A stretch of 64,000 nucleotides of DNA from Spirosoma oryzicola (GTDB taxonomy: Bacteria > Bacteroidota > Bacteroidia > Cytophagales > Spirosomataceae), in contig NZ_CP089544.1 of assembly GCF_021233055.1 (NCBI RefSeq), forward strand, positions 102,541 through 166,540. The letters are read 5' to 3'. This document shows, piece by piece, positions 52,324-60,982 of the stretch. The stretch's first letter is position 1. Every line of letters starts with the position of its first letter. A program made the translations under genes and the position numbers. The notes under the pieces were generated by a model that searched no databases, had not been told where the DNA came from, and worked only from the letters and a program-made list of their open reading frames with translations.

Positions 52324-52539
52324 ATGAAAGAAATCAAAGAAGGAGGCCGGGTAATCGTTCGCGTTTATCGTGGCGATATTTACCTACGCTCATACAAGGC
52401 CACCGTAAAAGGGTTTACCGGCTCCGGCCTGGTTAAAGTAGATCCTGATAACTACAAAGGCACAAAGTGCGTCTCACCCGATAAAGGTGATCCTATCGTG
52501 ACTGTCCAAAAAAAGAGACCTCAACACGATCTGCGTTGA
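52324..52539 (+). CDS. Hypothetical small basic protein
   Basis: 71 aa, rich in Lys, Gly and Val; GGRVIVRVYRGDIYLRSYKA and TGSGLVKVDP suggest a small SH3-like beta barrel. Family unknown. Confidence 0.6.
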   Translation: MKEIKEGGRVIVRVYRGDIYLRSYKATVKGFTGSGLVKVDPDNYKGTKCVSPDKGDPIVTVQKKRPQHDLR

Positions 52540-52649
52540 GATCTTCTGGAAGTGAAATCAAAAAAACAATAATCGCAAATATCGTAACATTTGACGCGAT
52601 ACCCATGCGAAAGGGAATCAAATAGACGATGAGCGATAACGATGCAAAT

Positions 52650-52737
52650 AGCATCCTTCTATTTTACATATTTTACTATATTATTTTAGTATTTTACGTA
52701 AAATTGGGCTATCTTTATATCTAAATCAAAAAGAGAT
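52650..52737 (+). promoter_or_regulatory. Promoter region with ATTTTAC repeats and a palindrome
   Basis: Four ATTTTAC/ATTTTAG-type units precede the perfect palindrome ATTTTACGTAAAAT (52691-52704). TATCTTTA at 52710 resembles the Bacteroidota -7 box. The gene at 52738 starts downstream. Confidence 0.4.
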
Positions 52738-53088
52738 ATGCGACTTATTGAGATTGACCCCCAGAATCGAAACGTCGAGCTTGTCGAAACAGCTGGGACG
52801 CTAAAAGACATGTATCAGCTACTGAACTGTCGTTTGATCGACGTATGCTCTCGTCAGGACAATGGCGATTCGCTAACAGTTAACTACGAAGCTCTATACG
52901 TAGAGCCGCAGCCGTCAGCCTTTTTGTTTGGTGAATACGGCCCTATTCACGGCGTATCCTTGCTGACCGGTACCGATGAGAGAGGAGGAACAGCTGAACC
53001 TTCAATGACCGTCGAGCAGGTCATTAAAAACATAACCTGGCTAGGAGAGGTGCATACGACCCCCACCTTGCAGCTACTTACTTTTTAA
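52738..53088 (+). CDS. Hypothetical plasmid protein
   Basis: 116 aa. LIEIDPQNRNVELVETAGTL and the acidic-aromatic middle (SLTVNYEALYVEP, FLFGEYGPIHGVSLLTG) resemble small proteins widespread on Bacteroidota plasmids, function unknown. It has its own promoter-like region and a terminator. Confidence 0.66.
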   Translation: MRLIEIDPQNRNVELVETAGTLKDMYQLLNCRLIDVCSRQDNGDSLTVNYEALYVEPQPSAFLFGEYGPIHGVSLLTGTDERGGTAEPSMTVEQVIKNITWLGEVHTTPTLQLLTF

Positions 53089-53098
53089 GATACACAGA

Positions 53099-53124
53099 AC
53101 AGGGCGAAACGTTTCGCCCTGTTT
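53099..53124 (+). terminator. Intrinsic terminator
   Basis: A 24-base perfect palindrome with half-site ACAGGGCGAAAC, followed by TTT, 10 bases after the 53088 stop. Confidence 0.75.
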
Positions 53125-53131
53125 ACTCTCT

Positions 53132-53251
53132 ATGGCGATGGAAAACAACGAAACGGCCAGAGCCAAAGAGCTACTTCAAATTAATCACGCCACGGTTGAA
53201 CTACTCAGGGAAACCGAACGCGCGCAATTGGTTGCCGATAATTTAAAGTGA
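53132..53251 (+). CDS. Hypothetical very small helical protein
   Basis: 39 aa, MAMENNETARAKELLQIN onward, with the Leu/Ala/Glu spacing of an amphipathic helix. Nothing overlaps it on either strand. Support is composition only. Confidence 0.4.
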   Translation: MAMENNETARAKELLQINHATVELLRETERAQLVADNLK

Positions 53252-53397
53252 GACCAACGCGACCCCTTCTCGTCTACAAATCCAAGAACAGGGAAACATG
53301 TAGATACAACAGCAGCTATAGCATGACTTAATAATCGCTAATACTATAGTTGTGTTGAATCATTAATGAATATTATGAACTTACAGACACGCACACC

Positions 53398-54033
53398 ATG
53401 ATAGCCATAGCCCGCTTACGCAGTTTTATCACCGAATTAAATGCCGATGTATCTACGCTCTGCTATCACCTCCGCAACAAGGAATATATGCCAAATAGCC
53501 CACAACTCTATAATGCGATGTCGTCACTAGTTTACTACCAAATACTGGTAGATGAACTTGACTTACTGCTTACTGCTCAAAAGCAGATCGTAAACGCCAT
53601 GGAAAGCTATTTACAAGGAGAGGATTTCTATCAAGATGATGCCGACGAATCAGAGACAATTTACACTTACTGCCTCCGATACTTTACTCGCCCAGATTGC
53701 CCATTAGGTTCGGCAACTCCTGAGCTGTCATTATGGGTAGCAACGCACGCAGACCGCAAAAAACAATTAATTGACGACTTGTTTGATATAGCTCCAGACA
53801 TGCAACTACTCATACCGGATCCGGAGGCTGATTCGGACACTAGGCTCAGGCCGGCAAACGAAGAGGAACGCTTCAAATCGGAAACCGAGCAATATTTACG
53901 CAACATTGAATCAAGCAATGCTCTCGTCGAGTTTAATCAACTCATGCAAGAGGTCAGGGGTATGCTTGAAGCAGAACGCTCAATCGATTCTATTCTTTTG
54001 GCCATCAAACGTGAATATTCCGATGAGAAATAA
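53398..54033 (+). CDS. Hypothetical protein, first of a three-gene overlapping cluster
   Basis: 211 aa, helical and acidic, no recognised family. The end (VEFNQLMQEVRGMLEAERS) is coiled-coil-like. It overlaps the next gene by 11 bases, so the three cluster genes are probably made together. Confidence 0.62.
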   Translation: MIAIARLRSFITELNADVSTLCYHLRNKEYMPNSPQLYNAMSSLVYYQILVDELDLLLTAQKQIVNAMESYLQGEDFYQDDADESETIYTYCLRYFTRPDCPLGSATPELSLWVATHADRKKQLIDDLFDIAPDMQLLIPDPEADSDTRLRPANEEERFKSETEQYLRNIESSNALVEFNQLMQEVRGMLEAERSIDSILLAIKREYSDEK

Positions 54034-54466
54034 CACACTCGACCCGGTAACGATATCAGTCACCAAAACAGGAGCACTAGACACTGAAGTAATATTTAAC
54101 TCCGTCGAGATTGAACTAATCAGGCAGTGGGTATTCAGAGAGGTGCCAACGATCTTCGCCGATCGGCCTGTTGAATCATATTCGATAAAAATGGTGAATG
54201 CGTGGTGGCAGAATCATCACGAGTCGATTGCTGCCTCCAATGTGCGTGACCGAATAGTTTGGGAGCGGAATCCAGCTTATCCTGTCAAAGCACTAGATAT
54301 CCCTTCATTAATCGATTCTCTTCAACAAATTCGCAAGCTTCTAGACCTAGAAGCTATTCAAGTTTTGAGGCTGATTCACCAAACAGAACAGTCCGCAATT
54401 GCTATACTAGACCTAATCCTAGTTTACTACGTCCTCCTTAACAGCCAATGTGCTAATGGCAACTAA
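54023..54466 (+). CDS. Hypothetical protein, second of the cluster
   Basis: 147 aa from MRNNTLDPVTISV (the frame is open back to 53906, but that part lies inside the previous gene and reads as noise). The N-terminal half has beta character and the second half is Leu/Ile-rich helix (LIDSLQQIRKLLDLEAIQVL). Family unknown. Confidence 0.6.
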   Translation: MRNNTLDPVTISVTKTGALDTEVIFNSVEIELIRQWVFREVPTIFADRPVESYSIKMVNAWWQNHHESIAASNVRDRIVWERNPAYPVKALDIPSLIDSLQQIRKLLDLEAIQVLRLIHQTEQSAIAILDLILVYYVLLNSQCANGN

Positions 54467-54917
54467 TTCATTAATATTGTCTCCTGAAGTTGAAATTGAA
54501 GAAGGAGATATGTTTTCAAGAGAAGGCGACGCTGCTATTATGGTGGCTGCTCAACACTATATTGAGGTACAAAATAAAACGTCTGACTTTTTATCGAGAG
54601 TCGAGGACCGACACCTATCAGGTTCACCTGGAACCGTTTACTTGAAGAAATTAGGACATCGTCCTCTTTCCGCAAAAGATTTTGATAGCATTGTTAATGC
54701 AGTAGGAAGCCAAGAGGATAAACAGGCCGTGTCGAACTTCGGTAAAGCTCAGCTAGACCTAGCCGAGCGGCTGAAATCAACAAAGATTATCGGCGTTATT
54801 CTTGAGCAAGCCGAAATTACTCGGGATCTGTATTACAACCGAGCCAAGCAGCCACACCTATGGAAAGCTGAAGAAGTCATCAAAGTAATGAATGTACTTG
54901 ATCGGCTACAGGTATAA
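54456..54917 (+). CDS. Possible DNA-binding protein, third of the cluster
   Basis: 153 aa from MATNSLILSPEVE; a GTG at 54450 is the alternative. The C-terminal segment ILEQAEITRDLYYNRAKQPH then LWKAEEVIKVMNVL resembles the second half of an XRE-like helix-turn-helix. It overlaps the previous gene by 11 bases and ends the cluster. Confidence 0.58.
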   Translation: MATNSLILSPEVEIEEGDMFSREGDAAIMVAAQHYIEVQNKTSDFLSRVEDRHLSGSPGTVYLKKLGHRPLSAKDFDSIVNAVGSQEDKQAVSNFGKAQLDLAERLKSTKIIGVILEQAEITRDLYYNRAKQPHLWKAEEVIKVMNVLDRLQV

Positions 54918-55403
54918 CTACTTCAAGGCAAGTATTACACTATGACACCTGCTAAAGTACCTATTATTTGGCTACAACTGCCATTTCATCGCGGATATCC
55001 GGTTCCTTACGTCGTGTAATGGATTGAAAAGAATGGCGTCAATACTCCCCACCTTCATTTGGCTGATGGCTGAAAATGGCTAACCTGACTCAAGTATAAA
55101 ATATGCTGGATTTGAAAAAGCCCTTTATAAGACTTCATTCATGATCACGGGCCCCAAGGGTTTGGCAAATTGAGTTGGAACGGACACCCATATGCACGAG
55201 GCCTGCGCGCAGGAGTCAATTTGGCTCTGCCCGCATATGCTTTAGATCCAACTACCTACCCGCTCACTATGAGCCCTCACCACGACTTAGAAAAACCGCA
55301 GGAGATGATTACAGTCATGGAAGTCTGAGAGCGTCTATATGTTTAGTGAATCATTGGTGAGATTAGCTGTATAGCCAAAGTTAGAGCCTGATTCAAAAAG
55401 CAG
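54918..55403. other. Degenerate stretch without a defensible gene
   Basis: Short frames such as MTPAKVPIIWLQLPF (54942) stop early. A 61-codon frame at 55175 has Arg/Ser-rich, non-protein-like composition and is not called. Confidence 0.45.
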
Positions 55404-55553
55404 CTAAAACTTTAATTGCTTTAGCTCTTGTTCTTTGATCTATATTATAAAGCGTTTTAATTCTTCTTCAGATTCTAATCCCAAGCAGTCAAGCGAAATT
55501 TTTGTTCCTAATGGTACAGGTACCTCTGAGCTAACAAAATTATATAATTAAAA
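55404..55553 (-). pseudogene. C-terminal remnant of an unknown protein with an internal stop
   Basis: Minus-strand codons read VPLGTKISLDCLGLESEEEL then KRFII, a TAG at 55442-55440, and IKEQELKQLKF before TAG at 55406-55404. The charged, helical text across the stop looks like real protein (a TGG to TAG change would explain it). No start codon remains. Confidence 0.4.
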
Positions 55554-55631
55554 ACTCGTTGGAATCTAATAGTGTATTGGTAACAACTAAACCATAGCGA
55601 ACTATCATATACAATCGATTGGAAAGAACTG

Positions 55632-56741
55632 CTACTCATCCATAATTATGCCGCTGAAGATGGACGCAATTGACTGAGAAGATGCAGTGCGAACGGAGGG
55701 CGCAGGGGAAGAGGTCATAGCTAGAATTGTCAGTTGTTGGGCATCGTTATTTTTTGTCTTTCGTGGAGCTTTTGTCTGATCGATACCCAGCGATTTGACT
55801 AAGTAAGCCGTTGGGTTTTTAACATTAGTACGCAACCCGTTGGCTAGTTCCGAATCAACCCTGTAGAACGTGTTTAACAGACTGTGATTGGAAACAATAA
55901 GATCTTTCTGCCAGCTTTTAAGTTTATAATTCTTCATCAACTGCCAAGCAGTTGTTACAGCCTCGTTGATCGACATCTGATTGACTGTCCTCTGATCCTG
56001 ACTAACTGCTTCGACAGCTAATTGCTGAGTAGTTTTAACAATAAAAGTTAACTCAATAATCTTCTTACCTAGTTTTTTAGCTGGCGACCACTCCAGATAA
56101 AGGTTTGCCTTCTGTTGTAATTCACGTTGGGCTACTTCTAAAGCATTCTTCTTAAAATCATTGAAGGTATATCTGCTAGGACAGTTGAGCATCATCATTA
56201 AGCGGTCTACAGAATACGAGAATTCATGCTGGCCGCGATTGTGGTACATGCTAACGATTTCAAACATACGTTGCGCATATACCGAAGACAACGATAGCAT
56301 TACATCAATGTCATACTTTGTATAACGCTGGCCTAGTTCCGCAAAATGAGGAACGACATCAGCAAACATAGTCAATTCAATTACTCGCTTACCATCAATC
56401 ACCTCGGAGCGAACTCGAGGAAATGGTGTAATGAAATCAAATTTGCCCTTAGTGTCATTACGGTAGATTAAACGTTTTGACTGCAATGATTCAGCAGCAT
56501 CGGCAATCTGTTTATGGTGATCACGGGTTAGCTCAGAAAACGGAATATTAAAAACAACGTTTGCCTTTTCCTGCAACTCTCTTTTCAAGGTCATGTGGCC
56601 AATTTGGTTAACAACCAAAACGACAATCTTCTTTTCCAACTCAGTAAACTCTTGCTTAGATTCAGTAAATAAGTTTGGTTGGTAATTCGTTGGGCGCTTA
56701 GCAAACAAAGGAGCCAGCTGATCTTCAGGATTTTGTTGCAT
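55632..56741 (-). CDS. repB: Plasmid replication initiator (Rep_3 superfamily, RepB-like)
   Basis: 369 aa. LTELEKKIVVLVVNQI and FNIPFSEL open the first winged helix, QSKRLIYRND and YTKYDIDVMLSLSSVYAQRMFE belong to the first/second domains, and FSYSVDRLMMMLNCP with YTFNDFKKNALEVAQREL form the second winged helix: the RepE/RepA/Pi-type Rep_3 layout. It binds iterons as a monomer and opens the origin. The iteron array lies directly upstream of its start. Confidence 0.9.
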   Translation of the reverse strand: MQQNPEDQLAPLFAKRPTNYQPNLFTESKQEFTELEKKIVVLVVNQIGHMTLKRELQEKANVVFNIPFSELTRDHHKQIADAAESLQSKRLIYRNDTKGKFDFITPFPRVRSEVIDGKRVIELTMFADVVPHFAELGQRYTKYDIDVMLSLSSVYAQRMFEIVSMYHNRGQHEFSYSVDRLMMMLNCPSRYTFNDFKKNALEVAQRELQQKANLYLEWSPAKKLGKKIIELTFIVKTTQQLAVEAVSQDQRTVNQMSINEAVTTAWQLMKNYKLKSWQKDLIVSNHSLLNTFYRVDSELANGLRTNVKNPTAYLVKSLGIDQTKAPRKTKNNDAQQLTILAMTSSPAPSVRTASSQSIASIFSGIIMDE

Positions 56742-56850
56742 AGATTTAAAAATAGATTGAATATCAATAAGTTTTGGCCAAATCTATAAAAACCAGGTCG
56801 CTTTTACAAACTGGTTTTTACATGAACTTTTATAGATTTTATTGCTGCCT

Positions 56851-57158
56851 AAACCTCGTTTTTCAAATATTTCTATACCGCCTAAACCTCGTTTTTTTAC
56901 CAATCATTCTCTTATATTAATGTGTTTTTGTCCGACGAATTGATAAAAATGGCTAAACTATAGGTGAATTAGAATCAACTTACTAACCAATTAATGGAAA
57001 ATTTCTATACCGCCTAAACCTCGTTTTTCGAATACACACCCCACCTGAACCTCGTTTTAATCTCGCTCAAACCTCGTTTTAATCTCACTCAAACCTCGTT
57101 TTGCACTAAGTGAAATCTCGCTTAAACCTCGTTTTTCTACCGCTCAAACCTCGTTTTT
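56851..57158. repeat. Iteron array: replication origin
   Basis: Eight copies of AAACCTCGTTTT(T) begin at 56851, 56884, 57016, 57047, 57069, 57091, 57124 and 57146; a ninth, degenerate copy is at 57113. Spacings are 33, 132, 31, 22, 22, 33 and 22, almost all multiples of 11, i.e. one side of the helix. The block TTTCTATACCGCCTAAACCT occurs twice (near 56870 and 57002). The array lies just upstream of the Rep gene, as in iteron plasmids. Confidence 0.9.
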
Positions 57159-57176
57159 TGTCATATAAGGCACTGA

Positions 57177-57365
57177 TTAATAAACCATTATCGACTCCCT
57201 AAATCAATCAAAAAGATTATTGATAAAGGGATAATAAATCAAAAGAATGATTTTGTAAAAGGGAAGTGAAAAGAGAAAGTAAAAGGGGTAGTTATTTACT
57301 TTTATAGTAAAAATTAGTCTAATAGTACAAATATATCGTCCGTTTTGGAAAGGAGCTAATTGGAT
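57177..57365. other. AT-rich stretch beside the iterons
   Basis: About 190 bases of very AT-rich DNA directly beyond the last iteron, the usual place for the melting region of the origin. The next ORF starts at 57366 after AAAGGAGC. Confidence 0.5.
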
Positions 57366-58097
57366 ATGACAGAGTGTTCAGTATCTTTAAATCCCCAGGC
57401 TGCCGTCCACGCGGGCTGGCTCATCGGCACCGCTTATCTGATTCAAGATATACTCCCCAAGCTGGATTCCTGTATCCACAACGGCACGAAAGAGTTCATC
57501 ATCACCGTCATGAGTCAAGGCGGGGCCATCGCCTTTTTAGTCACCTCGTATCTCTACCATCAACGGGGAGGGCGGTTGCCGGCGGAGGTGCGGTTCAAGA
57601 CTTACTGCATCGCTGCCCCCAAGCCAGGTAATCTGTCTTACGCCTATGATTATGCGATTCTAACTCAGGACGGGTGGGGCTTCAATGTAGTCAATTCGGC
57701 CGATTGGGTGCCCCAGTTTCCATTTTCGGTGCAAACCACGGATGATTTTAATTTGACCAATCCTATTCCTACGATCACGAAGGCCATTAAAAAGCAATCG
57801 TTATTCAATCAGGTGGCCTTCAACTACGTCTTTAAGCGATTAGACAAGCCCAGTCGCCAGGCGCAGCGACGCTATCAAAAACTGCTGGGTGGGTATGTGG
57901 GCAAGATGGTACAAAAAACGTTGCCAGCCTATCATCCGCCGTCCTATGTGGCTAGCAGTTATTTCGTGCAGACTGGGCAAACCGTCGTGTTGAATACTGA
58001 TGCGGCGTATTACCAACAGTTTCCGGAGGATGCTAATCAGCTCTTCAAAAATCACTTTTACAAGCCATATCTTTATTTGATGAGTCGGTTAAACTGA
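57366..58097 (+). pseudogene. N-terminally truncated lipase (class 3)-like gene
   Basis: 243 codons. VHAGW, the elbow VMSQGGAIAF and FKTYCIAAPKPGN are class-3 lipase hallmarks, but the protein starts just before VHAG, so about 100 residues usually found upstream are missing. The elbow reads M-S-Q-G where H-S-Q/L-G is expected; the serine remains. Its GC-richer text starts abruptly next to the AT-rich origin, consistent with a gene cut by recombination. It may still be translated from ATG 57366. Confidence 0.6.
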
Positions 58098-58483
58098 AAG
58101 ACCTTGTTCGCTCACCTAAGACCTAGAGTCAACTTCAATAAGTTGCCGGGCTTACCCTAATATGAGATAGGCTTGGTCCTACTGCGGTGAAGGGGCAGCA
58201 TTTCGATCGCGCTAAATAAAAGCAGTAAACTGGGTTGAGTCCATTCCGGTATTGTCCATTTGTTTATCAGTAATAGGGAAATCTCGGAGTGCATTAGGCT
58301 AAATGGTTCTCGCTTTAAGAGCCTTTTGTGAGTCGAAAATACACTACATCAACATGCCCTTACCTATCTACTCATACAGAGTAACGTTAAGTAGCAGCGG
58401 CCAACCCAACAATTAGCCATTTAGACAATGCGTATATTGGGGTCAACATGTCCTTTTTATCAAGATAAAAAACCTCATCGATT
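58098..58483. other. Non-coding stretch
   Basis: No ORF of note on either strand and no clear repeat. Confidence 0.4.
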
Positions 58484-58762
58484 ATGAAACCCATCAACAT
58501 CGCTGTTGACTTCCGCTCGTTTTTGTTATGCGCACTTACATTATGCGGCTCACTGATGCTCAGTAACTTTAAACCTGCCCGCGAGGCTTAGCCCGATCTG
58601 GCGGGTATCCAGAACTGCCGGTTTCAAGTAGCTGCTGGCGAAAAACAAGTGATTATCCTAGACACCAAAACAGGGCGGTTTATACTCGACCCATTTGCTA
58701 CCAGCAAACCAAGATGTGTAGTTGGCGATTTTGAACAAGTACAAAAGCTGGAAGGTAAGTAG
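58484..58762 (+). pseudogene. Small secreted protein gene with an internal TAG
   Basis: ATG 58484 opens a signal-peptide-like frame (FRSFLLCALTLCGSLMLS) that meets TAG at 58589-58591 after 35 codons. The same frame goes on with NCRFQVAAGEKQVIILDTKT, GRFILDPF and VVGDFEQVQKLEGK to TAG at 58760. The second part reads as a typical small periplasmic protein, so one nonsense change has split it. Confidence 0.6.
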
Positions 58763-59108
58763 GCGTCAATTTATCCTTCTATGGAAGTCTAGTAGGTAGC
58801 TATTGGCCCGGCTACTAGACCGGTTCTTTTCTTTACTTCTTACCCTGAAGTGACTTCACACGGAGTTATCGACTCAAAAAAAGTACGTTTAGGCAGAAGA
58901 TGCGTCCGTCGGGGGATTTTACGCAGCATATGACGCCAACTACTGATTGTTCTTTGTTTTTTTCTCCTACATTTTGTATACGTTGATTATTCGGAAGGCG
59001 CTGTGAGCTAGAAACGAGTCTGTTCTTACCAATACATATGTACATCCAGCATTTGTTCAGCGCGCAGCTGATAAGCGAAAGCCCTGCTGTAATTTACTGG
59101 CTGTACCC
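58763..59108. other. Non-coding stretch
   Basis: No defensible ORF. The inverted half-sites CTAGTAGG and CCGGCTACTAG near 58789-58820 could form a weak terminator. Confidence 0.35.
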
Positions 59109-59342
59109 GTGACAGAGAAGGAGACATTTATCAATCACTCGCTCCAAAAGTCGCTTAAAGGCAATGTTAGAAAATCGCTGATGGTCTTTAAAGAACAAAA
59201 AGCCGTTAAACAAGCTATTCAACAACTTATTGTGGCCGACACCCAGTTGTATGAGTTGTTCGATAGCTTATTATCGGTGCCGGGCATTGGGCCTATGATC
59301 ACCACTAACGAAATGAAGAATATAAATGATCTCAAAAGTTGA
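59109..59342 (+). pseudogene. IS110-family transposase remnant
   Basis: 77 codons. LLSVPGIGPMITTNEMKN and INDLKS match the helix-hairpin-helix/transposase_20 region of IS110-type transposases, here preceded by a coiled part. The N-terminal DEDD domain and the rest of the C-terminus are absent, and the frame ends in TGA where the family continues. It is an inactive fragment. Confidence 0.7.
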
Positions 59343-59690
59343 CAGATTCGGCCGTCCGATCGTCACGCCGGAGCTGCCCCCTTCGACAAGGCCGCCTGTG
59401 TGGTACCGCTCCAGCACAAGTATCAGAGGAAAACAAGCGTGAGCCACCATGCGGCAGCGGCCGACCATCCACAAACAGCTAAAATCGTTGATACACATGG
59501 GCACCAAGTCAGCTATCTAGGTGAAGCCGGGCCGCCGTTGCAAAAAGTTGCAAAACTAGTATGTCCGAAACTAGTCGAGGGTAAACATACGGTTTTGTTT
59601 CTTAACGCAGTTCGCAACAATCGGACCAACGAAGCGGCTGATTCACCGCTTTTGCGCCGTTGTTCGTCGTGGTGAAAAATATACTAAAAA
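59343..59690. other. Stretch without a convincing gene
   Basis: A 91-codon frame at 59400 exists but its composition (His/Pro/Arg rich) and isolation do not support it. Confidence 0.4.
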
Positions 59691-59975
59691 TTATGTTTTA
59701 TTCCGTGCTTGCCCCACAGAAATTGGTGCGATTATGTTGTAGGCGCATTTCATGGCCCGTTTTGTATGTTGAGCGTTGGCACTGTGATCCAAACAGGCAA
59801 TGAAAAAGACAAACAAGACCCCAGCATCGGTTAGTTTGGGTGGTTTGACACTGGCTGATGGATGAAACAGCGGAGGAACTGTGGTTGCAAGTTTTAAGAT
59901 AGTTGTCCGTGCGACGTCCGCTATCATTGCATACATGAACAAATCACCCAAGTCGTTGGTAACGAAGTGGAGCAT
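59691..59975 (-). pseudogene. Possible transposase N-terminal remnant
   Basis: 94 codons. KPPKLTDAGVLFVFFIACLD resembles the KLSD.EVL segment at the start of IS982/IS4-like transposases, preceded by a helical leader. It ends in a basic stretch with no catalytic domain. The match is from memory and weak; the IS110 fragment nearby makes a mobile-element remnant plausible. Confidence 0.35.
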
Positions 59976-60109
59976 GGCTGATAGTTTTCGGTTTGGCGGC
60001 TTAAAACTACCTGCGCCATTTTTTTTGTTACACGTCTATTACACAACTTGATTTAGTTCCTTGCCCCCTTGTAGTTGCCATCGGTGATACCGGTCTTTAT
60101 ATTTGTATT

Positions 60110-60736
60110 ATGAAAAAAGGAGTGGTACAGCAGGAACTTCTTACTACAGAAGATAAAATCAAGAACGCAGCGCGGGAAGTTTTTTTAGAGAAGGGCTTTG
60201 AGAAAGCCACTACCCGCGAAATTGCCGAGCGATTAGGGATGAACCGAGCCCTGATGAATTATTATTTCCGGACAAAAGAGAAGTTATTCGATGCCATTTT
60301 TGAGGAATTGCTTCAACAATTCTTGGCCAGCATGCATGCTGTACTAACAAACGAGCAGAATCTGCGTGATAAAATTAAAGCCCTTATTGATTACGAATTT
60401 ACTGCCTTTTCGGAGCAGCCTCAACTGGTCGCTCTAATCGTTGGTGAAATCAACCGAAACCCGGTTCGTTATCAAGAGTCTGTTAGACGAGCTATTGTCC
60501 AGCCTATGGTTTTGTTTGATCAGCAACTTCAGGAGTGTATACGCCAACAAAAAATCAGACCCATTAACGCGGAACAGTTACTGGATATTATAGGCAGCAT
60601 CACTAGTGCCTATTTTATTAACAAGCCTGTGCGCATGCACGTCTGGCAGATGACAGAATCCGATTTTTCCGCCAGTGCGCAGGCACTCAAACAGGCCGCC
60701 ATCGATATTATTTTAAATGGATTATTCCTAGAATAA
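60110..60736 (+). CDS. TetR/AcrR-family transcriptional regulator
   Basis: 208 aa. The N-terminal helix-turn-helix is complete: AAREVFLEKGFEKATTREIA, ERLGMNRALMNYYFRTKEKL. The rest is a helical ligand-binding/dimer domain. It precedes, on the same strand, a TolC-adaptor-RND operon, and two matching palindromes lie in the gap between, so it probably represses that pump until a drug-like ligand binds. Confidence 0.9.
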   Translation: MKKGVVQQELLTTEDKIKNAAREVFLEKGFEKATTREIAERLGMNRALMNYYFRTKEKLFDAIFEELLQQFLASMHAVLTNEQNLRDKIKALIDYEFTAFSEQPQLVALIVGEINRNPVRYQESVRRAIVQPMVLFDQQLQECIRQQKIRPINAEQLLDIIGSITSAYFINKPVRMHVWQMTESDFSASAQALKQAAIDIILNGLFLE

Positions 60737-60753
60737 ATTTTTTTCGAAAAAAA

Positions 60754-60769
60754 TTAACCAACGCGTTAA
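60754..60769. promoter_or_regulatory. Candidate TetR operator 1
   Basis: TTAACCAACGCGTTAA fits TTAAC-N6-GTTAA and is shared with the 60888 site. It lies 18 bases after the TetR stop. Confidence 0.5.
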
Positions 60770-60887
60770 ACAACCTGGATAAAGATTGGTTAATTGTAGT
60801 GAAACATAGGTAGATGATCGGAAATTAAGCGCCCGTAAAACTAACCCTCTAGAAGATTTTTACTTAACATATTTTTTTGATATGTAT

Positions 60888-60903
60888 TTAACCAAGTGGT
60901 TAA
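60888..60903. promoter_or_regulatory. Candidate TetR operator 2
   Basis: TTAACCAAGTGGTTAA: 7-base perfect arms with a 2-base centre, 80 bases before the TolC start. A further half-site GGTTAA follows at 60911. Confidence 0.6.
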
Positions 60904-60982
60904 TCACAATGGTTAATATTTGCCAGTTAAGTAAAAATTTCAGGTCTGTTTTGCGTATTTTCTCATTAACTATTCATCACTC

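Noticed and set aside
53906..54022. Long upstream extension of the 54023 gene
   Set aside because: It lies wholly inside the preceding gene in another frame and reads as low-quality protein; ATG 54023 gives the usual short overlap.
55175..55360. 61-codon plus-strand frame
   Set aside because: Arg/Ser-rich composition typical of a chance frame; no neighbours in operon spacing.
56851..57158. CRISPR array
   Set aside because: The units are 12-13 bases with 9-20 base gaps and lie beside a Rep_3 gene, so they are iterons.
59400..59675. 91-codon plus-strand frame
   Set aside because: It is isolated, has no recognisable motif, and lies among transposase remnants.
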